From JAJYKC01 sp963823105 (GTDB lineage: Bacteria > Acidobacteriota > Terriglobia > Bryobacterales > Bryobacteraceae): a stretch of DNA of 64,000 nt. Made by a program: the position numbers and the translations under genes. Below the pieces are notes generated by a model that was given only the letters and a program-made list of their open reading frames with translations, was not told the origin of the DNA and made no database searches. Of the stretch, positions 63,912 through 64,000 are shown one piece after another (within the stretch, counting starts at the first letter, position 1; every line of letters begins with the position of its first letter). The stretch spans positions 248,001 through 312,000 of the forward strand of contig CAWGKC010000017.1 in the NCBI GenBank assembly GCA_963823105.1, read 5' to 3'.

Positions 63912-64000
63912 ACGGCAACGTCCAGAATCTGGATGTTCGAATCCGGCTCCCGCCCCTGCTCCTTCAGGACTTCCAGTACGCCGGCGATGGCTTCACGGAT
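63908..64000 (-). CDS. hicB: HicB-family antitoxin, C-terminal end (partial)
   Basis: The reading frame enters from the window edge and ends at TGA 63910-63908. The visible 30 residues (IREAIAGVLEVLKEQG, then IQILDVAV) match the end of short HicB antitoxins, where 'NL.EAI..VLE...' follows the partial RNase H fold. It neutralises HicA and usually represses the operon. The start and the upstream regulatory region are outside the window. Confidence 0.8.
   Translation of the reverse strand: MREAIAGVLEVLKEQGREPDSNIQILDVAV

Noticed and set aside
1..64000. tRNA, rRNA, CRISPR array or replication origin
   Set aside because: No cloverleaf-type T-arm context, rRNA-like block, regularly spaced repeats or DnaA-box cluster was seen on reading both strands; short or degenerate examples could be missed by eye.

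Overview
The window looks like chromosomal DNA of a high-GC member of the Acidobacteriota, most likely the Bryobacterales (Solibacter-like) branch. The reasons are four large FtsX/MacB-type 'ADOP' permeases (one with a PadR regulator and a permease-prefix domain), several Oar-like TonB-dependent receptors with N-terminal carboxypeptidase-regulatory-like domains, two CRTAC1/ASPIC-UnbV FG-GAP proteins and three multiheme c-type cytochromes with TPRs. This assignment is inference from gene families; I saw no rRNA, tRNA or CRISPR array.

Layout. 0-0.6 kb: end of dnaJ and hspR. 0.8-1.4 kb: PIN-toxin module. 1.5-7.8 kb (minus): tight operon ankyrin protein > MetE-like protein > TIM-barrel isomerase-like protein > ADOP permease; the last two are frameshifted. 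8.2-11 kb: broken small secreted protein, DUF3883 protein, alginate-export-type outer membrane protein. 11-16 kb: broken receptor, IS-like debris, an intact 898-aa receptor, then an N-terminal fragment of a related receptor and another gene fragment. 16.3-26.7 kb: two GH29 alpha-L-fucosidases, a cytochrome/rotamase/TPR fusion, an IS630 remnant and a minus-strand fucose operon (solute-binding protein, SDR, L-fuconate dehydratase, RhaT-like transporter, fucosidase) with a decayed GntR regulator. 27.3-41.2 kb: a four-gene cytochrome/CRTAC1/cytochrome/TPR operon, a promoter and large Oar receptor, and a second CRTAC1 protein. 41.6-42.8 kb: a C-terminal receptor fragment that appears to be the other half of the fragment at 15 kb. 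42.9-50.6 kb: methyltransferase, DUF1080 protein and a carotenoid cluster (GGPP synthase, CrtI, CrtB, membrane molybdopterin oxidoreductase, glycosyltransferase, acyltransferase). 50.6-51.5 kb: two paralogous small secreted proteins. 51.6-57 kb (minus): Cys/His-rich small exported protein > Oar receptor > ADOP. 57.5-63.6 kb: decayed ECF sigma factor, PadR-ADOP pair, frameshifted ADOP. 63.7 kb to end: hicA and the end of hicB.

Two window-scale points. First, the matching receptor halves at 15.0-15.6 and 41.6-42.8 kb suggest that the intervening ~26 kb (fucose use plus the cytochrome/TPR/CRTAC1 locus) was inserted into an ancestral receptor gene. Second, single-base frameshifts are frequent in the flanks, but the large genes inside that segment are intact; either the GC-rich flanks carry sequencing errors, or the flanks are decaying while the segment is under selection.
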